Assembly (NCBI GenBank): GCA_902492935.1
Contig: CABUNJ010000014.1
Location: 1-60,436, forward strand
Direction: 5' to 3'
DNA: 60,436 nucleotides
DNA from: an uncultured Collinsella sp.
GTDB taxonomy: Bacteria > Actinomycetota > Coriobacteriia > Coriobacteriales > Coriobacteriaceae
A program made the position numbers and the translations under genes. This document shows, piece after piece, positions 53,837-60,436 of this stretch. The first letter of the stretch is position 1, and each line of letters begins with the position of its first letter. Below the pieces are notes generated by a model. That model made no database searches and was not told the origin of the DNA. It worked only from the letters and a program-made list of their open reading frames with translations.

Positions 53837-55975
53837 CTATTTGTCGGCGTCGGTGTTGCCGTCAGCATTGACGGCATTGCCATCGCCAGCATCCTCGCCA
53901 CCATCAGATGCATCCTCTTGCATGGCCGCCTGCGCAAAAGCCGCGGCATCGGCCGCCAGCTCCTCCTCACTCATGCGAGGCGCGCGCTTCTTGGCCGGCA
54001 TACCGGCTGCCTTGGCGTTGCGCTCCTCCTTGGCCGCCAGGATATCGCCCTCGCGCTCAAGGTAGGCGTCCCACTCGTTATCGAGCAGGGCATTCACGGC
54101 ATCGCCCTCGACAGTCTCGCGCTCGAGCAGCACCTTGGCCATCAGGTCGAGCTGATCGCGACGAGCATCCAGGATCTCGACAGCACGACGATGGGCCTCG
54201 CGCATAATGCGCTGGACCTCGATGTCGATACGGCGCGCCGTCTCCTCGGAGTAATCCTGATGATCGGCATAGTCGCGACCCAGGAACACCTGATGCTGCG
54301 CCTCACCGAAAACCTGCGTACCCAGTTCCTCGCTCATGCCCAGGCGCGTGACCATCTCGCGCGCCATCTTGGTTGCGCGCTCCAGATCGTTGCTCGCGCC
54401 CGACGTAATGTCATCGCACATGAGCTCCTCGGCCACGCGACCGCCCAAGAACACGGCGAGCTCGTCGAGCATCTCGTTCTTGGTCTTGAGGAAGTGATCT
54501 TCCTGCGGCAGCTGCAGCGTGTAGCCCAGGGCCTGACCGCGACTGACAATCGAGATCTTGTGGACGGGATCGGAGTGCTCCAGGATGTGGCCGACCAATG
54601 CGTGGCCACTCTCGTGATAAGCGATCGTGGTACGCTCGGCCTCGGTCATCACGCGGCCCTTGCGCTGCGGCCCGGCAATCACGCGCTCCATCGACTCCTC
54701 GACCTCGTCCATCGAAATCACGGAACGATGACGGCGAGCGACAAGCAGCGCGGACTCGTTGAGCAGGTTCGCCAAATCGGCACCGGTAAAGCCAACGGTC
54801 ATCTGGGCGAGCTTCTCGAACTTCACGTCCTCGTCCATCGGCTTGTTCTCGGCATGCACGCGCAAGATCTGCTCGCGACCCTTTACGTCCGGACGGTCGA
54901 CCGTGACCTGACGGTCAAAACGGCCGGGACGCAGCAGTGCCGGATCCAGAATGTCGGGGCGGTTGGTGGCAGCGATCAGGATGACCGACTCGCTCTCCTC
55001 AAAACCGTCCATCTCGACCAGCAGCTGATTGAGCGTCTGCTCGCGCTCGTCGTGGCCGCCGCCCAAGCCGGCACCGCGCTGACGTCCTACGGCGTCGATC
55101 TCGTCGATAAAGATGATCGATGGGGCCTGGGACTTGGCCTCCTTAAAGAGGTCGCGCACGCGGCTGGCGCCGACGCCCACGAACATCTCCACAAAGTCAG
55201 AGCCCGAGATACTAAAGAACGGCACGCCCGCCTCGCCGGCAACGGCCTTGGCCAGCAACGTCTTACCAGTACCCGGAGGGCCCACCAGCAACACGCCGCG
55301 GGGAATCTTGGCGCCCAGCTTGCGATAGCGATCCGGGTCGCTCAAGAAGTCACGAATCTCTTCGAGCTCCTCAACAGCCTCGTCCACGCCGGCAACGTCT
55401 TCAAACTTGACCTTGGGGCGCGTAGCCTCGTTGGTCTTGGCGTTGGTCTTGCCAAACTGCATGTTTCTATTATTGGCGCCCATCATCTGGCGCATAAAGT
55501 AGAACATGATGGCGATCAGGGCAATCGTCGGAAGCACACTCATCGCCAAGTCGCCCCAAAAATCGGGATCGTTGGTGTTGACGATGTACTTGGTATCGGG
55601 GTGCTCCGACATGAGCTCGGCAAGCGAATCGGAGCCGACATAGGTCGAGGAAAAGCTCTTGAGCTCGCTCGTGTCGCCCTTGTCCTTTTTCGTCTTCCAG
55701 TAATGACCCGTCACGCTTCCGTCCTGAACCGTATAGGTCAGATCTTCGACGCGATCCTGCTTGATGGCGCTGACCATCTCGCTCGTCGCGAGCTTAACGG
55801 TATTGCTGGATTTGGCAAAGCCGGAGCCCATGTTAAAGAAGGCGTAACCCAGAAGCGCGCAAGCCAAAAGAAAATACAGCCAGCCCGTACGCGTGGGCTT
55901 CTTGCCTCCGGGCATCCCCGGGATCTTTGGGTCCCGGGGAGTCTGGGAATTGTTGTCGTTACGGTCGTCGGGCAT
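53837..55975 (-). CDS. ftsH: ATP-dependent zinc metalloprotease FtsH
   Basis: 712 aa. It unfolds and degrades membrane and soluble proteins. Two membrane helices (about 32-50 and 145-160) flank an outer domain. The AAA domain has Walker A GPPGTGKTLLAKA, Walker B IIFIDEID and the second region of homology. The zinc site is HESGH. The C-terminal tail is rich in Ala/Asp/Gly. Third gene of the tilS-hpt-ftsH operon; one base separates it from hpt. Confidence 0.97.
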   Translation of the reverse strand: MPDDRNDNNSQTPRDPKIPGMPGGKKPTRTGWLYFLLACALLGYAFFNMGSGFAKSSNTVKLATSEMVSAIKQDRVEDLTYTVQDGSVTGHYWKTKKDKGDTSELKSFSSTYVGSDSLAELMSEHPDTKYIVNTNDPDFWGDLAMSVLPTIALIAIMFYFMRQMMGANNRNMQFGKTNAKTNEATRPKVKFEDVAGVDEAVEELEEIRDFLSDPDRYRKLGAKIPRGVLLVGPPGTGKTLLAKAVAGEAGVPFFSISGSDFVEMFVGVGASRVRDLFKEAKSQAPSIIFIDEIDAVGRQRGAGLGGGHDEREQTLNQLLVEMDGFEESESVILIAATNRPDILDPALLRPGRFDRQVTVDRPDVKGREQILRVHAENKPMDEDVKFEKLAQMTVGFTGADLANLLNESALLVARRHRSVISMDEVEESMERVIAGPQRKGRVMTEAERTTIAYHESGHALVGHILEHSDPVHKISIVSRGQALGYTLQLPQEDHFLKTKNEMLDELAVFLGGRVAEELMCDDITSGASNDLERATKMAREMVTRLGMSEELGTQVFGEAQHQVFLGRDYADHQDYSEETARRIDIEVQRIMREAHRRAVEILDARRDQLDLMAKVLLERETVEGDAVNALLDNEWDAYLEREGDILAAKEERNAKAAGMPAKKRAPRMSEEELAADAAAFAQAAMQEDASDGGEDAGDGNAVNADGNTDADK

Positions 55976-55976
55976 C

Positions 55977-56525
55977 TTACGAATAAACCTCCGGTTTCAA
56001 AATGCCCAGATACGGAAGGTTGCGATAGCGCTCGGCATAGTCGAGGCCGTAGCCCACCACAAAGGCATCGGGGCAATGGGTTCCAACATACTTGGGCGTG
56101 ACGGCCGAGACGCGGTCCTCAACGTCCTTCCACAGGAAGGCGGCGACCTCCAGCGAGGCGGGCTTGCGGCTCTTGAGGTTCTTCATCAGATACTTGAGCG
56201 TCAGCCCCGAGTCCAGAATGTCCTCAACGATCAGCACGTCGCGACCGCGGATGTCGATATCCAGGTCCTTAATGATACGCACGATACCCGAGGACTTCAC
56301 GCCGTCGCCGTAGCTCGAAACAGCCATGAAATCGATGTTGGTCGGCAGCTCGATCTTGCGCATCAGGTCTCCCATAAAGACCACGGCACCGCGCAGGACC
56401 GCAATCAGCACCAGATCCTTACCCGCGTAGTCGCGAGTAATCTGCTCGCCCAAGCGAGAGACGATACCGTCGATATCCTCCTGCGTAAACAGAACCTTCT
56501 CGATATCCGGATGTTGAGAAGCCAT
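55977..56525 (-). CDS. hpt: Hypoxanthine phosphoribosyltransferase
   Basis: 182 aa. It makes IMP (and usually GMP) from free bases and PRPP. The PRPP loop is VLIVEDILDSGLT; the flexible-loop region has SSYGDGVKSSG, and the base-binding segment is DAFVVGYGLDYAERYRNLPYLG. Position between tilS and ftsH is the common Gram-positive order. GAAAGGG precedes the ATG. Confidence 0.96.
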   Translation of the reverse strand: MASQHPDIEKVLFTQEDIDGIVSRLGEQITRDYAGKDLVLIAVLRGAVVFMGDLMRKIELPTNIDFMAVSSYGDGVKSSGIVRIIKDLDIDIRGRDVLIVEDILDSGLTLKYLMKNLKSRKPASLEVAAFLWKDVEDRVSAVTPKYVGTHCPDAFVVGYGLDYAERYRNLPYLGILKPEVYS

Positions 56526-56672
56526 GACAACCCTTTCTTGTGCTTATCGCCCACGCACCGCCGCATGGACGCGAACTACACATTCTAGCAGCGCACGGGG
56601 TATATTTACCAGCACGTGTGCCATCAGCGCGGGAATACCGTCAACGTCGCACAGAATAGCTAGCGCGAAGTG

Positions 56673-58211
56673 CTATTCCGCATCGACCACACGAAGCAGA
56701 TATGCCACGCGCGTTGCGGCCGTGCATTTAAAACGCTCGTCCGCGCGAACGCCCGCGACCCATACTACGGCACCCCCCGGCGCCGTCCTCACCATGGGCA
56801 CGCCGGCGCGCTCGGAAACGGGAATGCGAGCCTCACCTAGCAAGTCGGATACTTTCTTGCTTCGACCACTCATCCCTAACGGGCACATCACGTCTCCCGG
56901 TGCAGGACCGTCCACCCACAGGCGCGCCAATCGCGCCTCGGCAGGGATCTCGCCACGCGAGCCCGCCAGGATCCGCTCACTATCGCTGTCGGCAAAACCC
57001 AGGGCAGCCGCGTCTACCAAAGCTGTCACTTCCCCGGCAGCTGCAAGCTCACGGGCGCGGCGCACGATATCGCATCCCGGCTCAACGGCCATCGGTTCTG
57101 TGACCAGCATACGTCCCCCGCCCAACGGCAAACGACCGGGTACGGTAACCCAGTCCGCGACCAGGCCCTCGCGAGCCGCCGGCGCCTTGAACGCCAGCAT
57201 GCCAAACTCAATGCGTGCGTCAATCCCCGCCGGAAGCGTGACCGAGCCGGCGCCCTCGGCAACGCAGGAAAGGACTCGCTCCACATGTCGCATCTCTGGA
57301 CGAGCGTCCGGATCGATGCGCTTAATCGCCAGTCGCACGATGCGCCGCGCGATTACCACCTCGGCCGCAGCAAGGCGCCTGGCATCGAGCACCAGCGCGC
57401 CCGCCGCCTCCTTACGCAGGCAGCTTCGAAACGCCTGTGCCGAAAGCTGAGACAAAAACGCGTCCTCATCGCCTAAGATCTCGCAGGCGGCGCCAATCGT
57501 CTTGCAGACGCTCGCGTTGCGCTGCGCCACCACCGGCATCACTCGATGGCGCACGTAGTTTCGCAGATACGAGATATCCTCATTGCTCTCGTCTTCACGC
57601 CACGGCTGACCATGTACCTGTAGATAGCCCACGAGCTCGCCATGAGTTAGGTCGAGCAAGGGACGCACCACGATATTCCTCCGGCGAGGAATGCTCGATA
57701 GGCCAGCGGGCCCCGAACCCTTAATCGCGTTCATCAAAAACGTTTCCGCGCGATCCGAAGACGTGTGCGCGGTGCAGATACGAGCCGCCGTTCGCGGTGC
57801 CCCCGTCTGGGCGCAGAGCTCGCGAACATACCTCCGCGCCGCGGCATAGCGCACCTCGCGGGCTGCGGCCTCAATATTGCCCGACTCCCCATCAAAATAA
57901 GCGTGCTCCACGCACAGCGGTAAACCATATTTCGCGCAGAGCTCACGCACAAAGGCCTCGTCGCCATCGGACGCCTTGCCGCGCAGATGATGGTTTACAT
58001 GCAGCACATGCAGGCGCTCGCGAGCAATGGGGGCAACACCGCGTCCGTCTTGGATATCCAGCTTTGATGTGCACGCCATAAGAAGCAGTGCCGTCGAGTC
58101 CGCGCCGCCTGATACCATGAGCACGACAGGAGCTGCCTGCTGCCTCGTCCGGGTCTCATCGACTGCCCCAGGCACGGCATGGTGTCCGTAATGCTGTGAT
58201 ACCGTTGGCAT
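56673..58211 (-). CDS. tilS: tRNA(Ile)-lysidine synthetase
   Basis: 512 aa. It adds lysine to C34 of tRNA-Ile(CAU), needed to read AUA. The PP-loop is SGGADST (34-40); later HVNHHLRG and the AHTSSDRAETFLMNAIKG motif are family signatures. A long C-terminal region completes the normal length. GAGGAGG is six bases from the ATG at 58211. The 48-bp gap to the divergent MBL gene must hold both promoters. Confidence 0.95.
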   Translation of the reverse strand: MPTVSQHYGHHAVPGAVDETRTRQQAAPVVLMVSGGADSTALLLMACTSKLDIQDGRGVAPIARERLHVLHVNHHLRGKASDGDEAFVRELCAKYGLPLCVEHAYFDGESGNIEAAAREVRYAAARRYVRELCAQTGAPRTAARICTAHTSSDRAETFLMNAIKGSGPAGLSSIPRRRNIVVRPLLDLTHGELVGYLQVHGQPWREDESNEDISYLRNYVRHRVMPVVAQRNASVCKTIGAACEILGDEDAFLSQLSAQAFRSCLRKEAAGALVLDARRLAAAEVVIARRIVRLAIKRIDPDARPEMRHVERVLSCVAEGAGSVTLPAGIDARIEFGMLAFKAPAAREGLVADWVTVPGRLPLGGGRMLVTEPMAVEPGCDIVRRARELAAAGEVTALVDAAALGFADSDSERILAGSRGEIPAEARLARLWVDGPAPGDVMCPLGMSGRSKKVSDLLGEARIPVSERAGVPMVRTAPGGAVVWVAGVRADERFKCTAATRVAYLLRVVDAE

Positions 58212-58259
58212 TCGCTTCCTCCTCTATTCGTCCGCACCCATTGTATCCTTTGGAATCTT

Positions 58260-59069
58260 ATGTCTTGCCTGCACCTTCATATCCTCGGCAGTGGCTCTAA
58301 AGGCAACTGCGCACTCATCGAGGGCCCGCAGGGGCTCATTATGGTCGATGACGGACTGTCTCGCCGCGAGACATTAAAGCGCATGGCAGAACTGGGGCTC
58401 TCGACAGACAACGTCTCGGCTCTTCTCATTACTCATGAGCATAGCGATCACATCAAGGGCCTCGATGTCTGGTGCAAGCACTGGCACGGCCCCCTCTTTG
58501 CCAGCAGGGGCACTCTTTCGAACAAAGAAAATCTTTCTCATCTGCCTGTCGAGGAATTCGATCCCGGTGACACCCTATCCATTGCCGGCATCCACGTGCA
58601 AACCTACTCAACGTCACACGATGTCATCAATCCAGTCGGCTATCGATTCGACACCCTCGATGATTCCATCGGTTTTGCCACCGACACCGGAGAGCTATCG
58701 AGCCAAGCCATGAACACCCTCGAAGATTGTCGAGTCCTCGCACTCGAAAGCAACCACGATGTGACCATGCTGCGCGAGGGAGAATATCCCCGCTTTCTTC
58801 AGGAGCGCATCCTGTCTGCAAGGGGACACCTCTCCAATGGCCAAGCCGCCGAAGCCGCGCGCGAACTTGTTACCGAACGCACCGAACAGCTCATTGCCAT
58901 GCATATCAGCCAAGATAACAATCGTCCGAGCCTTACCGTCAAAAGCTATGCCAAAGCTCTGACCGCAACCCTGGATGACGAGGTCGGCAGCTCCGCAACC
59001 CTTCTCCAAGGATCGCGAAAACTCTCGATACGCCCCGCAAGCCAGCATCGGCCAGTAACCATTCAATAG
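58260..59069 (+). CDS. MBL-fold metallo-hydrolase (YycJ/WalJ-like)
   Basis: 269 aa. The metal site THEHSDHIKG has the HxHxDH pattern, with further ligands in YSTSHDV and FATDTGEL. MSCLHLHILGSGSKGNC at the start is the typical YycJ-family beginning, with GSGSKGN. YycJ proteins are 5' exonuclease-like enzymes tied to DNA repair or cell-wall signalling in Firmicutes; the role here is unproven. The ribosome site at 58260 is weak. Confidence 0.9.
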   Translation: MSCLHLHILGSGSKGNCALIEGPQGLIMVDDGLSRRETLKRMAELGLSTDNVSALLITHEHSDHIKGLDVWCKHWHGPLFASRGTLSNKENLSHLPVEEFDPGDTLSIAGIHVQTYSTSHDVINPVGYRFDTLDDSIGFATDTGELSSQAMNTLEDCRVLALESNHDVTMLREGEYPRFLQERILSARGHLSNGQAAEAARELVTERTEQLIAMHISQDNNRPSLTVKSYAKALTATLDDEVGSSATLLQGSRKLSIRPASQHRPVTIQ

Positions 59070-59077
59070 ACTGTCCT

Positions 59078-59125
59078 AGACAGCAAAAGGGGCCGAGAAT
59101 CGCTTCCCAGCCCCTTTTGCTGTCT
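59078..59125. terminator. Bidirectional terminator between MBL and hsp20 genes
   Basis: AGACAGCAAAAGGGGC and complement, 16-base loop, TTTTAA on the plus strand. Confidence 0.9.
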
Positions 59126-59151
59126 TTTAATAGCGCAGAACACCAACGAAG

Positions 59152-59583
59152 TTAGTCGATGGAGATCTTCGTAACGTTCTTCTTCTCGACGATCTTGGGG
59201 ACCGTAACGGTCAGGATGCCGTCAGCGTACTTAGCCGAGAGGCCCTCGCTCGAAGCGTCCTTTAGATACACGCCACGCGTCGCGCTGTACGAGCTGAACT
59301 CCTTCTGCAGGAAGTTCTTGCCCTCGTTCTCCTCGTCTTCCTCGACATTCACGCTAATGGACAGACGACCCTCGTTAAGCTCGACATCGATATCGTCCTT
59401 GGCGACGCCGGTCAGATAAGCCTTGACCTCATAGCCGTCGCCCTTATCCTCAACGTCAACGGGAAACGCCTTGGAAGCAATCGAGTTGTTTGCAAGGTCA
59501 GTCATATCATCAAACAGATCGAACAGCGAGCTAGCAGAAGGACGAACGCCAAAAACCGAACGATAAGGAACCATGCTTGCCAT
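59152..59583 (-). CDS. Small heat-shock protein Hsp20
   Basis: 143 aa. A short N-terminal arm (PSASSLFDLFDDMTDL) precedes an alpha-crystallin domain with FPVDVEDKGDGYEVKAYLTG and GVYLKDASSEGLSAKYADGI, ending in the GILTVTVPKI motif. It binds unfolding proteins without ATP. AAAGGAG precedes the ATG at 59583. The 277-bp AT-rich gap upstream has TTGAGTC and GACTCA about 35 bases apart, a weak resemblance to HspR-type sites (HAIR), not proven. Confidence 0.93.
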   Translation of the reverse strand: MASMVPYRSVFGVRPSASSLFDLFDDMTDLANNSIASKAFPVDVEDKGDGYEVKAYLTGVAKDDIDVELNEGRLSISVNVEEDEENEGKNFLQKEFSSYSATRGVYLKDASSEGLSAKYADGILTVTVPKIVEKKNVTKISID

Positions 59584-59860
59584 GTTTACCACTCCTTTTA
59601 AGGACTGCCGAGTCATCTTCTAGGTGACTGGGACTTCTTTTGACGCTCTTATATATGCCCACCCAGTGCTCATATATACATCGACTATAAAGTTTTTTGA
59701 GTCTAGTACTATAAGCATATCTAAGTGTGTTTGACTCAGGTTTTAATAAGGTTAAGGTTCTTTGAACCAGAGCTTAAATAACAAGTATGTTCACAGCTAC
59801 AAATAGCAAGGGGCTTACAATGAGCGCGTACACGTTGTTGGTAACGAGCTAAAGGGCATC

Positions 59861-60328
59861 ATGGACGACCAAAACCAGAACAAAATGTTTATGCCGACGC
59901 AGGGGGAAGATACTTCCACGCAGCCGCCGCGGTTCCATCGCCCCCACATCTCGCAAGAGCCCATTAATGATCCGGAGCCCGAGTATGTGACGAGAAATCG
60001 ATATCAAACGCTCGAGGATGCCCAAACGGGACGTAAACATATGGGCGTCGCCTCGGGAGACCCTGTATATCTGAAAGACGCACCATTATCTAAAAACAGC
60101 GCAGCTAGTGATGAGCCGATGAAAGCATCCGCCACTCATCGACAAAGAGGTCCTCGACCAAAGCAAACCTTGACGCATTCGGCTCGCTATCTCGAAACGC
60201 CAAAACAGGGAAAATCAATCTTCGTTTCGACAAGTAAACGACGCAAGCAGCATCGACTGACAATCCTGCTTTTGATCATTGCGGTCATAGCAGTTGCCCT
60301 TGTTATTCGATTTATCTTCTTTAAATAA
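59861..60328 (+). CDS. Small protein with C-terminal membrane anchor, unknown function
   Basis: 155 aa. About 125 hydrophilic residues rich in Gln, Pro, Arg, Thr and Lys are followed by a Lys/Arg-rich junction and one C-terminal helix (LTILLLIIAVIAVALVIRFI). The anchor suggests a cytoplasmic-facing tail-anchored protein. No domain recognised. AAAGGG is four bases before the ATG. A strong terminator follows. Confidence 0.75.
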   Translation: MDDQNQNKMFMPTQGEDTSTQPPRFHRPHISQEPINDPEPEYVTRNRYQTLEDAQTGRKHMGVASGDPVYLKDAPLSKNSAASDEPMKASATHRQRGPRPKQTLTHSARYLETPKQGKSIFVSTSKRRKQHRLTILLLIIAVIAVALVIRFIFFK

Positions 60329-60396
60329 AGGCTCAATACCAAAAACGATAAGATCGTCTGGTGTAATAGAGTCATTTACGCCCCGTAAACGCAAAA

Positions 60397-60424
60397 AAGG
60401 GGGAGGCCGCGTGGCCTCCCCCTT
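60397..60424 (+). terminator. Terminator after the tail-anchored protein gene
   Basis: AAGGGGGAGGCC-gcgt-GGCCTCCCCCTT with A-run before and TCT after; works on either strand. Confidence 0.9.
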
Positions 60425-60436
60425 CTCAGTTCAAGC

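Overview
The window is about 60 kb of high-GC bacterial chromosome. Gene content points to a gut actinobacterium of class Coriobacteriia, most likely Collinsella: LPXTG-type wall proteins with Gram-positive signal peptides, a split transketolase, a tilS-hpt-ftsH cluster, abundant LacI/TetR/MarR/GntR regulators with PTS sugar genes, and an anaerobe-style gene set. This assignment is inference from gene content; no rRNA is present to confirm it.

Layout. 1-13.5 kb: the 3' end of a coiled-coil wall-anchored protein, a small SRP RNA gene on the minus strand with its own promoter, then a giant (3,996 aa) fibro-slime / isopeptide-repeat LPXTG adhesin. 13.5-20.8 kb: palindromic intergenic elements, a fused tadA-glycerate kinase gene, tRNA-Ser(UGA), a TetR regulator divergent from lemA, ilvE, a DedA protein and cysE. 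20.8-25.6 kb: a MarR regulator with a two-operator promoter driving a heterodimeric ABC exporter, then a small unknown gene. 25.8-30.6 kb: nitroreductase, a one-TM protein, a degenerate sigma-54-activator-like regulator next to a YeiH-type exporter, and a GntR regulator. 30.6-36 kb: glmS, a 0.5 kb palindrome cluster, a LacI regulator, a HAD phosphatase and larE. 36.2-43.7 kb: a six-gene sugar operon (fructose-type PTS EIIBC, GatZ/KbaZ-like protein, FSA-type transaldolase, split transketolase, PTS EIIA) read away from a divergent LacI regulator. 43.8-53.6 kb: secreted nuclease, EF-G-like protein, polar amino-acid ABC importer, RlmD-type rRNA methyltransferase, PHP phosphatase and aminotransferase. 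53.7-60.4 kb: tilS-hpt-ftsH, an MBL-fold hydrolase, Hsp20 and a small membrane protein.

How the genes work together. The clearest functional unit is the PTS/GatZ-like/FSA/transketolase operon. It could take up a ketose as its phosphate, convert it toward fructose 6-phosphate and feed the non-oxidative pentose-phosphate reactions; the substrate cannot be read from the sequence. The MarR-ABC exporter unit looks like an inducible efflux system, because palindromic operators overlap its predicted promoter.

The most unusual content is non-coding. At least nine intergenic palindromes carry a GGGAC core at variable stems. One cluster between glmS and lacI holds five hairpins in a row. Three further intergenic inverted repeats have arms of 30-60 bases, and a 202-bp element has 21-bp terminal inverted repeats. 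No transposase or RAYT gene lies in the window to explain them.
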